Below, piece after piece: positions 23,284 to 34,516 of a DNA stretch of 64,000 bases. The translations under genes were made by a program, and so were the position numbers. Position 1 is the stretch's first letter, and each line of letters starts with the position of its first letter. The DNA is from Blasia pusilla (Eukaryota; Marchantiophyta; Marchantiopsida; Blasiales), in contig CM114272.1 in NCBI GenBank assembly GCA_050084515.1, positions 53,258,001-53,322,000 of the forward strand, written 5' to 3'. The notes under the pieces are model-generated. The model saw only the letters and a program-made list of their open reading frames with translations, made no database searches and was not told where the DNA came from.

Positions 23284-24132
23284 TCAAGTTCCAATACAAA
23301 ATTCAAATTTCAATTTGAATGGTACTGCATTAGCGATCCTCAATGCAAGGAAACCCACCAATTCTCCAATCTTCCTCTTCCCGGTCTTCTTGATCGCTGC
23401 CAACTCAATATTGCTCATGTGGGCCCGAAAAGTGGCAATCTACATTCTAATCGGAGTCTCCACTTTGCTGGCATATGCGTCCATTTCATTGTGAAGTGAG
23501 AAGAGGCTGTAATACCAAAGATGGTTTTCAGGACAATCTTCTCCCCAAACTACTACACACGGGAGACTTTGGAAAAAATCATCCCCGGTACCCTTATGAA
23601 GTTTAGAGAAGGCAATTGATGTATGCTGACCAGAAATTGTCCACTAGTAGATTTCTGTACCATCGCGTAGGTACCCATCGACTATCTCCTCTTCTCAAGG
23701 GGCAACTAGTAAATGGTCACCCCTATATTCATCATCAACTCTTGCAATATCGTATGTACAAGGAACAACAATAGATTTGTTTATATTTTTCGCTATCACA
23801 TTTCTAGTCCTCGAGAGACTATGCATGAGGGCATTCACTGCCTCTTGATAAAGCTCCCTTGCTTTGATGTCAAGCGGGGCAAGTTTGAAATCATTTACAT
23901 CTAATCGAAATATTTTCAGAGTAGAGTTCGGAATATAATGATCCTTGAACTGCTCCCACAATCTCTCTTGTGTCAGCTTTGCACATTCGACGAGTTCTTG
24001 TCTCTCCCTTGCATCAAGCTCGGCGGCCTTGTTTTCTTGGACTATGACAATAGACCCACTTTCTAACGTAGAGTCTACAGCCTTTTCCAGATGAGCACTT
24101 GTCGCCTCTTTCCCCAACCCAATGCGCGCCAA
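23284..24132 (-). pseudogene. ParB/DGQHR-like core (GQH box) of a broken gene
   Basis: One minus-strand frame stays open for about 282 codons with only three stops, at 23695-23697 (TGA), 23644-23646 (TAG) and 23440-23442 (TAG). Order seen: a charged helix (ERQELVECAKLTQERLWEQF), LDVNDFKLAPLDIKAREL, a helix with LMHSLSR, KSIVVPCTYD, then after a stop DGTEIY and TISGQHTSIAFSKL. The Gly-Gln-His is at 23623-23631. The layout (l-x-v-x-x-f ... helix ... vv.P ... y-x-x-x-GQH-x-x-x-A) matches ParB/Srx/DGQHR-type folds, where the box binds nucleotide or DNA. This is a pattern judgement, not a search result. In its present state it cannot encode a full protein. Confidence 0.45.
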
Positions 24133-24201
24133 CCTTTTTTTCTTCTTGCAACATCAATGGTAACGCAAACTCGGGGGTAGCAACCCCGGTAGCTACCCAA
24201 A

Positions 24202-24630
24202 TCACCTCTCTAAAAAATGTACAAACATCTTGATGTTTGAGGAAACAAGACCTCTCATCACTAGCTCTTGAACATTGGAGGGAAGAGTTTGAACTCCCAA
24301 ATTCAGTTCAACACGGTAAATGATGGGTTGAGTAACATCCACATGATAGTTCTCTTCATTATCCGCGTCTAAAAGATGCAACACCAAGAACGTGTCACTA
24401 GCAACAATGCTATATCCAATCAAGCTCATTCCACCCAAAATTGCTCCCTCCTTCCCTACAAGTTTGACATTGAGTCTAATTTCAGATACCCCTTGTGCAG
24501 CCGATTTTCTAAAGTTTGTCCCATAAGCTTGAACAATTGGCTTTACGTAGTTCAAATTGAAAGGCACTCTTCCATTGCAGATCAAAGTGCCTAGAATCTT
24601 TTTCTGAGTAAGAATCTGCTTCTTTACCAT
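24202..24630 (-). pseudogene. N-terminal part of the broken GQH gene
   Basis: A 142-codon frame starts at an ATG (24630) and reads MVKKQILTQKKILGTL, with LNVKLVGKEGAILGG and LVLHLLDADNEENYH further on. A one-base frameshift at about 24202 leads into a frame with VIWVATGVATPEFALPLML. A second frameshift in an A-rich run near 24140 leads into the 282-codon core frame. No domain is recognised in this part. Its position immediately upstream, same strand and matching decay suggest it is the N-terminus of the same gene. Confidence 0.4.
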
Positions 24631-25362
24631 GATTGTAGATCGAAAAACTTTACTGCAACACGATAATTCGTAAGCAATGCGTTAAACAAAAGAGAGAAAA
24701 CCCATTTCTTAACACCAAAAATCCAAGAATCGAGCAATATAATATTCATCCGAAATCCATTTAGTGCAAACATATATAGACGTGAACTAACCTTGGTCAA
24801 TTGGAAAGTGAAGATCTACAAAACCTCAGGAATTTTGGAACTTGTTGCTCTGGTCTACAATGGAATTCAATGAGCTAAAGATTTTGACACCGGGAGTCCA
24901 CTGATACCACCAGATTCAATCTAAACTCTTGATTCATAAACGTATCATTGAATTTCCTTCTGTTTCTCTCATGAATCTAGGAATTGATACTAAAACTTAT
25001 GATAATGACGTCCCGACACCCGACTAAATCCAACAAGGATGACGTCTACTTGGTCAGAAACTCACTATCCGAAAGAGGGAGAAATTTGACTGCATCTTGA
25101 TTATGTTAGAAGATTCCTTACCCTAACATACATTCCAATCTATCCCCGCAGTTCAATCAAACTTCCATATTAGGTATAGTTCTAGCGTACATTCGCCCGC
25201 CAAAACTATGTAGGCTCGCATGGCTACAATAGAGTACATTTGTAGGGCAATTGCATAATTAATCCCTCCAAACCTCTACCGATCAAAACATGAAGTAATG
25301 AGCAATAGTAATTCTTCATGATTGGTTCTTTGTCCGCATTACAAACAACTTAGCACAACGCC
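24631..25362. other. Spacer upstream of the broken GQH gene
   Basis: No gene is seen. The minus strand contains TGGTATCAGTGG near 24895-24906, superficially like an initiator-tRNA primer site, but no LTR border is evident. Confidence 0.45.
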
Positions 25363-25638
25363 AGAGGGGTAATTCATTTGAATCGCTGCAATGTCAGAAG
25401 CAGTGATAACTTCCGAAGGGATACTAAGTCTAAAGGGTCTCCAAATTTGAAGCGCTACTACCTGTGAAGCGTTTGCACGTCTAGAGGGCTACAAGGATGG
25501 AGCATTATTATGTCCGAGAGGGTACTACATTTGGATACTTACCACGTCGGAAAGGCTACTACATCAGAAACGTTACCACCTCTGAACGGAGCGTTCCAGC
25601 ATTTGAAGGGATACTATATTTGAACCATTATCAAGTTA
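25363..25638. repeat. Diverged 17-bp minisatellite with 34-bp dimer pattern
   Basis: The block divides cleanly into 17-bp units beginning GAA or a variant. Examples are GAAGCGCTACTACCTGT (25449), GAGAGGGTACTACATTT (25516), GAAAGGCTACTACATCA (25550) and GAAGGGATACTATATTT (25605). Between them lie a second type, such as GAAGCGTTTGCACGTCT (25466), GGATACTTACCACGTCG (25533), GAAACGTTACCACCTCT (25567) and GAACCATTATCAAGTTA (25622). The two types alternate, giving a 34-bp dimer. Irregular units occur at 25397 (18 bp), 25500 (16 bp) and 25584 (21 bp). It is not coding. Confidence 0.85.
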
Positions 25639-26924
25639 GGCTTCTAACAGCTTGCAATAGGATTTCAAGTCCATACTTAAATCTCGGGGGTCTCACTTCC
25701 ACGGAATAGACCCATCACGTACGAAAAAGTATAGGCTTTTTCAATTGGATTTTGGGGAAGACTTATAAAGAGTTGTGGAAGACCTTAAGGGTATTTTTAA
25801 TTAAGGCCAACGCTTATAAGAAAAATAGGGTAATATTTCTTCTCCAGTTGTATATGGAAGATATCCAAGAAAGTAAGAGGGATTTATCATATTATAATAG
25901 TGGGTACACGTGTTAAGTGTGTATTGGTCCATATGTCCCCTCTTTCAAAATTTTAGAGCTAGCCAAAGGAATTTTTTATTTGAAAGAACAATGTACACAA
26001 ACCTTTAATGGCCATAAAATTTATGTTAAATTAGAGCGGCAGAAGTAGGAGGAGAGCTGGAACCCTAGGACGAGAGAACGAACGGGCGAGGCAAGCACCA
26101 GAGCAGCAAAGTGGGGGATTTCGAAGCTCCATTAAAATCCTTGGGAGTGAGTCACACCGGGAGAGAGTGAGCAGGATTGAAGCCATGAATGTGAAGCCGT
26201 AAAGGTGGTAGGGAGGGAGAGAAAGAAAAAATCACCTTCCAGCTTTCATGAAGCGGGGATCATTTTTTTCTCTTCTTCTCAGGTTTTTGGATGGACTACA
26301 GGTCACAACTCCCATGGAAAGTGTAACATGTTGTTGCTCCTATTTATCTTCTCAGGTTGCATTTGATGTATACAGGTGCAGCAAAGATTACTTTACAACA
26401 AGAATGTCTGTGATTTTCCATTAAATTACTACCACTCTTCTCTATGTAACTGATGCTACAATTTGATGGCTTTTGTTGTTCTCTCTCCCACAGGTGTGAC
26501 AAGTAGCCTTCATCAAGATTTTCTTGAGTTGTAAGTTCTGTTTCTATTTCTCCTTAGATGACAAGATTTTTTATTTGGAGTGCCCCAATTGCACTGGACA
26601 TAATCCATTGTGCCTTCCTTCAAATCCTCCGCTTATGGTAATTTAATCTGTCTCTGCTCCAATGGTCTCTTAATTTTATGCCTGATCATAAGTACGTCGC
26701 TTAGAGATTATACTGGCGTCCTTGTTTGTGCTTTCCGTTGAGCAAATTGTATGGCATTTGCTTCATTCACCTTCTCCTTCGCTAGAGAGTTGGGACGTTG
26801 CACGATAGTCTTGGATTTACTACTCAAAAGTACTCAAATTACTACTCCTCCTATCCACTGATCAAACAGATTACTCTCGGACAGGTTATTCAATGTCATA
26901 AAAAAGCGAGGAAAAAAGTGAGGT
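25639..26924. other. Spacer between minisatellite and LINE fragments
   Basis: A GC-richer purine block at about 26035-26230 (AGGAGAGCTGGAACCCTAGG and following) and several CAG-ending pyrimidine tracts look like a decayed transcribed unit. No open frame with a recognisable product is present. Confidence 0.35.
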
Positions 26925-29310
26925 TTAGTGCAGCAGCTTTGGGCAATGAATCAAGACTGCTCAATGTGTTGAACAATTCTGGTGTAACCAGGTTAGCATT
27001 TTAAGCCTTTGTTGATGCTCATTGTATTAAGAATATAGTGCTTAAGACCAATTACTGATCAAGGCAGAAGAGTGAACTCTTCTTCTCATCATCTGCTATA
27101 CTTGATTTTGCTCCCTAATAGACATTACTCACTGCCAGCTTTGGGCAATGAATCAAGGATATTGAATATGTTGAACAATCATGGTGGGACTTGCTTAGCA
27201 ATATCAACATAGGTTGTTATTCAATGTGTCAAGAATTGTTTGCATCAAACCAAGTAATGACCGAAGCACAAGAGTGAACTCTTCATTAGACCATCTACAA
27301 TAACTGATTTGGATTCCGAATAGACATTACTTAACAGTGCCACAACTTTGGGCAATGAATCAAGGCTACTAAATGTGTTGAACAATTTTGGTATAACCAA
27401 CTTAGCAATATCTGCACATGTTGTTGCTTTGTGCTCCCCACAAATAGATCTTCAGTTCTGCTAATTTTGGATATACTGCGAAGAGAGAGAGAGGGATCAG
27501 AAATTTTCATGGCTTCCTCCATGTTGTTATGTTGTGGGCATTTTTAGTCATGTTAACTAGGGGTCTTATTACTGGATCTATGTGTTGTGAGTTTTGTGTA
27601 GGAGATCAAGTAGTGACTAGAGGTGTCATCACAAAAAGATCCAAAGTTGGTGCTGAGCTTCCAAGTGCCAACCAGGAATCTTTGCTACAAATCATCTACT
27701 TTACCCGATTGGGATCTCCAATAAACACTATAGGACTCCAATGCAGCAGCTTTGGGCAATGAATCAAGGGTATTGAATGTGTTGAAAAATTATGGTATGA
27801 TCATCTTTGCAATATCAGCATATACTCTTGCTCGGTGTGTTGTGAATTTAGTGGAGCACACCAAGTAGTGATTAAAGTTTCCATGCTTAGAAAGAGAGAT
27901 TGTACTTCAGGCCATAGACCCTGTGCCTTGTGATGTTGTTCTACCTGAACTCTTAATCACACCATCTACTATACCTGATTGGGATCCCCAATAGACATTA
28001 CTTACCAGTGTAGCACCTTTGGGCAATCAATCTAGGGTATTGAATGTGTTGAAGAATTCTGGTCTGACCAGCTTAGATATATCAGCATATGTTCTTGCTC
28101 TATGTGTTATGAATTTTGTGCATCAGACCAAGTAGTGAGCAAGGCACAAGAGTTTAGTTGAGTTCCATCTTGGTTTACTTATGGTTCAAGGGGATACAAG
28201 CCATCCTAAACATGTGATTGAGCTTGGTTTCCAAGAAAGGGCTTCCCCACAAAATGTTTCTTCAACTCTGCCCCCAATAGACATTACTTACCAGTGTAGC
28301 AGCTTTGGGCAATGAATAAAGGCTACTGAATGTGCTGAACAATTCTAGTGTAACTAGCTTTACAACATCCACATATGTTGTTGCTATGTGCTCCCTAGAA
28401 ATAGTACTTCAGTTCTGCTTGTTCTAGATATACCGTGAAAAGAGAGAGATCAGACATTTTCATGCCTTCCTCCGTGCTCCTATGTTGTGATAGTTTTCCC
28501 ACTACTTTGGTAATGGTATCTATGAGAGTTCAAGCCATGTTCCGTTAAAGTGTGCTTCCCTGAACAGTTATGCTTGTTCTAGATATTCCGTGAAAAGGCA
28601 CAGATCAATCATTTTCATGGCTTCCTCCGTGTTGTTATGTTGTGGGTGTTTTCAGTCATGTTGACTAGAGGTCTTATTATTGGCTCTGAGTGTTGTGAGT
28701 TTTGTGCAGGTGACCAAGTAGTGACTAGAGGTGTCATCACCATCATCACACAGAGTGCAAGAGTTGGTGTTGAGCTTCCAAGTGCCAAGCCGGAATCTTT
28801 GCTGCAAACCATCTTCTTAAGCTGATTGGGATCTCCAATAAACATTATAGGACTCTAGTGCAGTAGCTTTGGGATCTATAAAGGATATTGAATGTGTTCA
28901 AAAATTTTGGTATGACCAGCTTTGCAATATAAGGATATGCTCTTGCTATGTGTGTTATGAATTTTGTGTATGAGACCAAGAAGTGACCAAGGCACAAGAA
29001 TTTAGTTGAGTTCCATCTTGGTTTACTTATGGTTCAAGGGGATATCATAAATCCTAAACTTGAACTAGAGCTTGATTCCCAAGCATGGACTCCCCCACTA
29101 AAGAGCCCAAAAATAGTTCTTCAGTTCTGCCTTCTTAGGATTTACCGTCAAGATAGAGAGGTAAGACATTTTCATGGCTTCCTCCGTGCTCATCGTGTTT
29201 GCCCGCTGCTTTGCTTTGGTTCTCCGTGTTGCTCTAGCTGTTTGTGAGGAAGAGGAAGTTGACATCATACCCCAAAGCGCCTCCACGCCACGCCCTGGTT
29301 TGATGGTGCT
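26925..29310 (-). repeat. Array of LINE 3'-end fragments
   Basis: The word CAGCTTTGGGCAATGAATCA and its variants recur at about 26933, 27136, 27343, 27743, 28010, 28300 and 28858 (and in the main LINE at 29745). Each is followed by a match to TGTGTTGAACAATT-CTGGT and AGCAATATCAGCATATG. These are antisense copies of the LINE ORF C-terminal segment (FNTFSRIDYLPKAATL in the copy at 29.7 kb). Another part, the reverse complement of the KMSDLSLLTVYPE region, recurs at about 27450-27510, 28410-28470, 28570-28625 and 29105-29185. All copies share the minus orientation. They are internally deleted and mutated. Confidence 0.85.
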
Positions 29311-29486
<176 letters not shown>

Positions 29487-29491
29487 ACTCA

Positions 29492-30106
29492 TTAAGTAGT
29501 GCTTGTCGTAGCCTTGCGACCATAGACCCCGCGCCATGGTTGGACGGTGCTTGAGACTGGGATGGGTGTAGAGAGAGAAGCAAGTGAAGAAGGTATCATA
29601 TGAGAGGAGGGAGACACTCTCATATAGTGTGAGTGCTGACCAAACAACGTGTTTGTGCGGAGCTTCCAAGTGTCAACCAAGAAACTCTTCACCACACCAT
29701 CTACTTTACCTGATTGGGATCCCCAATAGACATTACTTACAAGTGTAGCAGCTTTGGGCAAATAATCAATCCTACTGAATGTGTTGAACAATTTTGGTAC
29801 TACCAGCTTAGCAATATCAGCATATGCTCTTGCTTTGTGTGTTGTGAATTTTGCGTAGGAGACCAAGTAATGACTAGAGGTTTCGTCCCCATCGTCACAC
29901 AAGGCGCAAGAGTTTAGTTGTGTTCCCATCCTGCTTTTCTTATGATTCAAGGGGATTGCCCCTGTCCTGAACTTGAACCGGGTTCCCAAGCAAGGGGTTC
30001 CCCGCAAATAGTTCTTTAGTTTTGCCCTCTCAGGATATACCGTCAAAAGAGAGAGGTCAGACATTTTTATGGCTTCCTCCGTCTTTGTTCTGTGAGCGTT
30101 TGCCAC
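29492..30106 (-). pseudogene. LINE C-terminal region with Cys/His motif
   Basis: The frame contains KMSDLSLLTVYPERAKLKNY, then CALCDDGDETSSHYL. The latter is a Cys-x2-Cys-x8-His motif typical of the short zinc-binding segment after LINE reverse transcriptases, although the fourth ligand is a Ser/Tyr here (YLVSYAKF where a Cys is usual). It is followed by KARAYADIAKLVVPKLF. The last codons run into the 3' tail. Pieces of exactly this segment make up the fragment array at 26.9-29.3 kb. Confidence 0.8.
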
Positions 30107-30297
30107 CGCTTTGGTTATGGTATTAAAGCTTTCTCATCTTGCTCCCCTGAGTTCAAGCCCTGGGAGCTTGAAGCTTGCACAATCTCTTGAACCTTTTTCG
30201 TCCAAGATTTGGCCTGCTTTACGGGTCTTTTTTGGGTCCAGGTTTTCCCCATCACCTCTTTAGGATAGCGATGGGAATCCATTGTCTCCAGCTGCCT

Positions 30298-30663
30298 CTA
30301 CCATTTCAACTTGGCAATGTCACGTCTATCCTCCAAGGGTTCCACACCTAGTTCTGATCTCACACCAACTCGGGCTGTTTGTGATGAGGTTGACATCATA
30401 CCCCGAAACGCCTTTAGCTGCACAGCTTCAAGCCTTTCCCTTTGTTTGGTGTTGGCATCCCACACTGCTGCCCTGTATTCCAGCAAGGGATGAATGGTAT
30501 GCAAAATGACAGAGCGCTTTAATTTTGATGTGATATCCCGGCGGTGTAGGAATCTGGAGAGACCGTTCACTTTCTTGTGGCCTTTCTCAGTAGTCTTCTT
30601 AATGTGTGCATCCCACATGCAATCTTCTGAGAATTCTATGCCCAGATAGGTGTATGTAGCCAC
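30298..30663 (-). pseudogene. LINE post-RT segment
   Basis: The frame reads YTYLGIEFSEDCMWDAHIKK, then LEYRAAVWD, RLEAVQLKAFRGMM and RSELGVEPLEDRRDIAKLKW. The YLG(I/V)xF and LExxQxxAxR words are the usual continuation downstream of LINE RT. It is in a different frame from the RT core, showing a frameshift between 30694 and 30663. Confidence 0.85.
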
Positions 30664-30693
30664 ACGGGGGATCTCTTGGTCACCCCAGTACCA

Positions 30694-31149
30694 CTATTGG
30701 TCTTGGTCCTCCTCCTTGCCATTGAAAATCATCACACCGCACTTCAGTACATTTGCCTCCATGCCCCACATGTTACAACAAATTTTGGTCAGGGAGATCA
30801 TCTCTTGGAGTTTCTCTCCTATTTCCTCAAGGCCACCAAAGTCATCAGAAAACATGAGGGCAACAATAGAGCTGTTGCCCACCCGTATGCCTAGTCCACT
30901 ATCCTCCATTTCTTCCAATAGTGAATTCACAAAAATGTTGAAGAGGGTGGGGGAGAGTGGGCATCCTTGAGCCACTCCTTGCTTGATGTCGAATGTCCCA
31001 CTCTTTTGGCCATTCACCAGAACTCTACTCGTTGTGTTCTGGTACATCTTCTCCACCACCCTCCACATTTTCCCTCTCAGCCCCGCCTTCCACAAGCTAT
31101 AAGAAAGCCCGTCACGCCATACAGTATCGTATGCCTTCTTGAGGTCCAA
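30694..31149 (-). pseudogene. LINE reverse transcriptase palm, altered catalytic box
   Basis: Visible blocks are MDLKKAYDTVWRDGL (first catalytic Asp), QGVAQGCPLSPTLFNIFVN, and VALMFSDDFGGL. The catalytic (F/Y)xDD box reads FSDD at 30841-30852, where FADD or YADD is usual. Both Asp are kept, so the change is to the small residue only. This frame is separated from the RT fingers region (31841-31197) by a frameshift. Confidence 0.9.
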
Positions 31150-31196
31150 GAAGAAGCAATAGGTGGGTTTCCCCTCTTTTTCCTACCCTAGATGAT

Positions 31197-31841
31197 CTAA
31201 CTGAAGGTAAAGATGTGGTCCACGCATCCTCGCGCTTGCCGGAAGCCAGCCTGGCCTTCCTTGATGACAGAATTCTCCTCCAGGTACACAGAGATCCTAT
31301 TGTTGAGTATACAGTAGAGGATCTTCCCAACTACACTCAACAATGTAATACCCTTGTAGTTTCCAAGGTCTTCTCGCTCACCCTTCTTGAAGAGTTTCAC
31401 AATGACTCCCATCCGCCATCTTTGTGGGATGACTTCTGCCCACCAGACCAAGTTGAAGAGACTCACTAGAGAATGAGCCATAGCAACATAGCTATACTTC
31501 AACAGCTCATTCACAAGCTCATCACCACCGCCTGCTTTGTGGTTCACAAGTTCTTTGATTGCTGCTCCCAACTCAGCCAGGGAGAACCAATCATTATATG
31601 GGTTGCCCAGCTCAACCTCATCATCTGCCTTCCCCCGTTGTATCATAACAAAATCCTCCACCACCCTCTCGAAGTTTTTCTCTTCAAGGGATGTCCGAGC
31701 AGGCTTCCTACCTAAGTCCTTGTGATGGCCTTCCAACACATGTCGGATCTGTTTAGCCGTGGTTACCATTCCACCGTCTTTTCTCTTCAAGGCCTTTATG
31801 TCATTTTTGTCCCTGGCCTTGCTCAATTTCTGCACTTCCAT
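31197..31841 (-). pseudogene. LINE reverse transcriptase fingers region
   Basis: The frame shows IPQRWRMGVIVKLFKKGERE, LGNYKGITLLSVVGKILY and IKEGQAGFRQARGCVDHIF, matching the conserved RT blocks upstream of the palm. An upstream helical linker starts MEVQKLSKARDKNDIKALK. It runs in order into the palm frame after a shift near 31150-31200. Confidence 0.9.
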
Positions 31842-31872
31842 CCAGAACTTTTTCTAGCTCTAAGTGAAATTC

Positions 31873-32300
31873 TCATTGATGGATGAGTATGTGGCTTGGT
31901 TCATTTTCTTCTTGTGCATGCACACGAGAAGACGGGTTTCCTTGCGTAGGGCCACATACTCTGCCCACAAGGATGCATCGTCCTTGGCTTTGGCACTTGT
32001 GACATACGCTTCTCTTCATTTGGCAATGGCTGCCTTGAGTTCCAAGGACCACCATTTGATGGCTCTGCCCCATATTATCAATTTTCTGCCAACAGCAATC
32101 TCAGCGGCATTTGTCACTCCACGCTCCCACCATGCCAGCACCATATCCACGGTTGTTCTTGTGAACCCAAAGGTCTTGACGGTAGATTCAATGAAAGTGT
32201 CAAATGCCAAGAGATTTTCTTCCAGCTTGCCAATGTATACCTTCTTGCTGCCCTCATCTTGGAAGTCCTCTATCCTCCATTTCTTGATCACTCTCTTCAC
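31873..32300 (-). pseudogene. LINE linker between endonuclease and RT
   Basis: Two overlapping minus-strand frames (32300-32016 and 32073-31873) carry a Lys/Glu/Trp-rich region with FGFTRTTVDMVLAWWERGV and AIKWWSLELKAA. It is the expected spacer between endonuclease and reverse transcriptase. No separate domain is recognised. Confidence 0.55.
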
Positions 32301-33000
32301 TTTGGTTTGGTGAGCATTTTAGCCTTTCTTTGCAACTCTGTCGGACCAATGAATGATCTAATCTTCCAATGTCTGGCGATCCAAGTGTGATCTTCTCCTT
32401 TGCGTGTGTAGAGTTCCTCATCCACAACTATGTAGTCCATAATGGAGCTCTCATTCTCCTTGAAGTTGACCCTAGTTCGGGATCCCACCTTATGCCTATC
32501 ATTCAAAGTGCCATCAGTTGAAGTTCCCTCAACATCGATCGTGATCAGCCGTGTGCCATTGCCATTCACTCTCACATCTCCAAACATCCCGATCTCCGCT
32601 TGGGGATCAGTGCCTTACCCTACCCGGTGTTGAAGTCTCCTAGCAAGACTATGTTCCCCTTTTTGGAACCCAAGGCAATCAGTTTTCACACTATCAAACG
32701 CCTCTTGCAGCAGATTCATTGTTTGTAGGCATGTAAATACACCCGATATACATATCCCACGAGTTGCACTCGGCTCGGACTTTGACCCATATGTTGTGTT
32801 CATACTGAGCCTGTTTTGATGATGTCATACCTGCCCACCATGAAGTCTCGATGAAGAATCCGACACCCTTCATACCTTTGTTGTTGTCCGCCTTTGGGTC
32901 TTGCACATCTTTTCAAACCATGCATAGTGTGGTACATGGGTATCTCCATTAACTTGGTTTCCCAAGTTTCTGACCCCATATATGTATTTGATTTTTCAGC
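32297..33000 (-). pseudogene. LINE endonuclease domain, broken
   Basis: Frames give DNNKGMKGVGFFIETSWW and YIGCIYMPTN (32906-32694), then LLGDFNTG with the GDFN box at 32629-32640, and ESSIMDYIVVDEEL followed by RHWKIRSF (32587-32297). The GDFN and the later S-x-(I/L)DYI blocks are typical of the apurinic-endonuclease fold in LINEs. A stop directly follows GDFNTG, and several frames are needed to read through. Confidence 0.85.
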
Positions 33001-33054
33001 AAAACTTTAGCAACCTCCAACCGCTTCATTGCATGGGTGGAGTCCACAGGAGTT

Positions 33055-33714
33055 CTAGGTACCCAAACAAAGACTGTCACTAAGTGGGAAGCGGGCATGC
33101 TTTTGGCATAGGTGTGGTTGCTTGCGACATGGAACCTCTTCATGTGCAGGCTCTTCATCGCTGGTCCCTTGGAGAACACTAAAGATATTAGGTGTGTAGA
33201 TCACCGGCGGTTTTGTGGGGATGGGCCTTTCCTTCAAGCTGGAACCACCCTTGACTACCATAGCTCTCCAGTTGTAGGCACGTCTCAGATCTTGAGACAC
33301 CTAGTTTTTGTGGCAAGCCAAGTATTGGCCTTCTCTGCCCTTGATAGATGCCTTGAAGATACATTGATGGCCATTCATCATCCGAGTAACCCCAACAGTA
33401 GCGAGGAATTCAAAGCCCAAAGTTGCGCACATGATCTTAAATGAGACGAAGTCTATTGTGGGACGTACACCGAAAATGATCATGTGGAACCGTGGTCTCC
33501 TCTTGTAGACCACATTGAACTCTCTGCCGAGGTCCGAACTCAAGGGGGCCTTTGAGCGTCTCACATAAACATGCCGGTATTCCCCACCGAGCTTGGGGAT
33601 GCTTGGCTTTGGTATGCGCCTTTGATAGGTGAATTGATACTCCTCACAAGCTTGGGAGGACGGAGATATATTGGGCTCAAGGCCGCTGATTATATGTAGA
33701 GGTTTGGCAAACAA
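33055..33714 (-). pseudogene. LINE N-terminal region, one in-frame stop
   Basis: A single frame of about 220 codons is interrupted only by a TAG at 33301-33303. It contains RIPKPSIPKLGGEYRHVYVR and YKRRPRFHMIIFGVRP before the stop, and RRAYNWRAMVVKGGSSLK after it. Basic and Pro-rich, with no recognised domain. It precedes the endonuclease and is probably the LINE ORF1 or leader part. Confidence 0.55.
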
Positions 33715-33816
33715 GTGATTTAGGATCTAGGTGTTTCCCAGCCCGAGAGTCCAGACAGGACTCGCTATCCTATTTTGGGGAAGGGCTGATGGTGTGGTGC
33801 CCAAAGAGGGTGAAGG

Positions 33817-33949
<133 letters not shown>

Positions 33950-34061
33950 TCATATAGTGGTAAGAGCATATGCTGGTCACATCTAGCAGTGAATAGAACT
34001 TTCAGCCTCAGAGAAAGACTGATTCTACTCATTAAGTAGTGTCTACTAGCAATACAACACA

Positions 34062-34330
34062 AGCACACTAAATGAGTTGAACACTTCTGGTGTGACCAAC
34101 TTAGAAATATCACCATATGCTCTTGCTCAGGGTGTTGTGATTTCATAGCAGGAGACCATTTTTAGTGTGGTTCCAACTTAGCCAACATCAGCATATGATC
34201 TTGGTCTATGTGTAAGAGTAAAATTTTGTATTGTAAATTTAGTGTTTCTAGGCTATTGAATGTGTTCAATAGTTCTGGTGCTACCAACTCAACAATATGA
34301 AGACATTTTCATAGCTATGTGTGTTTTGAA
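34062..34330 (-). repeat. LINE 3'-end fragments upstream of the long LINE copy
   Basis: Two partial copies of the LINE C-terminal segment. One near 34062-34160 has GAGTTGAACACTTCTGGTGT and ATCACCATATGCTCTTGCTC. The other, near 34240-34330, has GGCTATTGAATGTGTTCAAT. They match the motif array at 26.9-29.8 kb and share its orientation. They are followed on the minus strand by the 33.9-kb (CT)n tract. Confidence 0.75.
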
Positions 34331-34516
34331 GTTTGTGCATCTATAATTTTGTATAATTCCTTACTACATATGCTTATTCCCTATTTTTGCAAGATATATT
34401 CAAGGAGCCCATAGGGAAGTGACTACCCTATTGGAGGCCATTGGATTTGACCACCATTGGACTACTGCTCATTTTTGTGCATCACAGAGAGTCACATTCA
34501 TAGAGTGTGATCTACT

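Noticed and set aside
21007-24630. Interpretation of the broken gene block as an integrated RNA virus
   Set aside because: Several proteins in a row on one strand suggested it, but plausible introns and the ParB/DGQHR-like core fit a host-type gene better, and no polymerase motif is present.
24885-24910. TGGTATCAGTGG on the minus strand, like a retroelement primer site
   Set aside because: The match stops after nine bases, no LTR border is visible, and the downstream frames do not look like gag or pol.
26925-29310. Regularly spaced repeats resembling a CRISPR-like array
   Set aside because: The units are hundreds of bases long, diverged, and match the C-terminal part of a LINE. The context is a plant genome.
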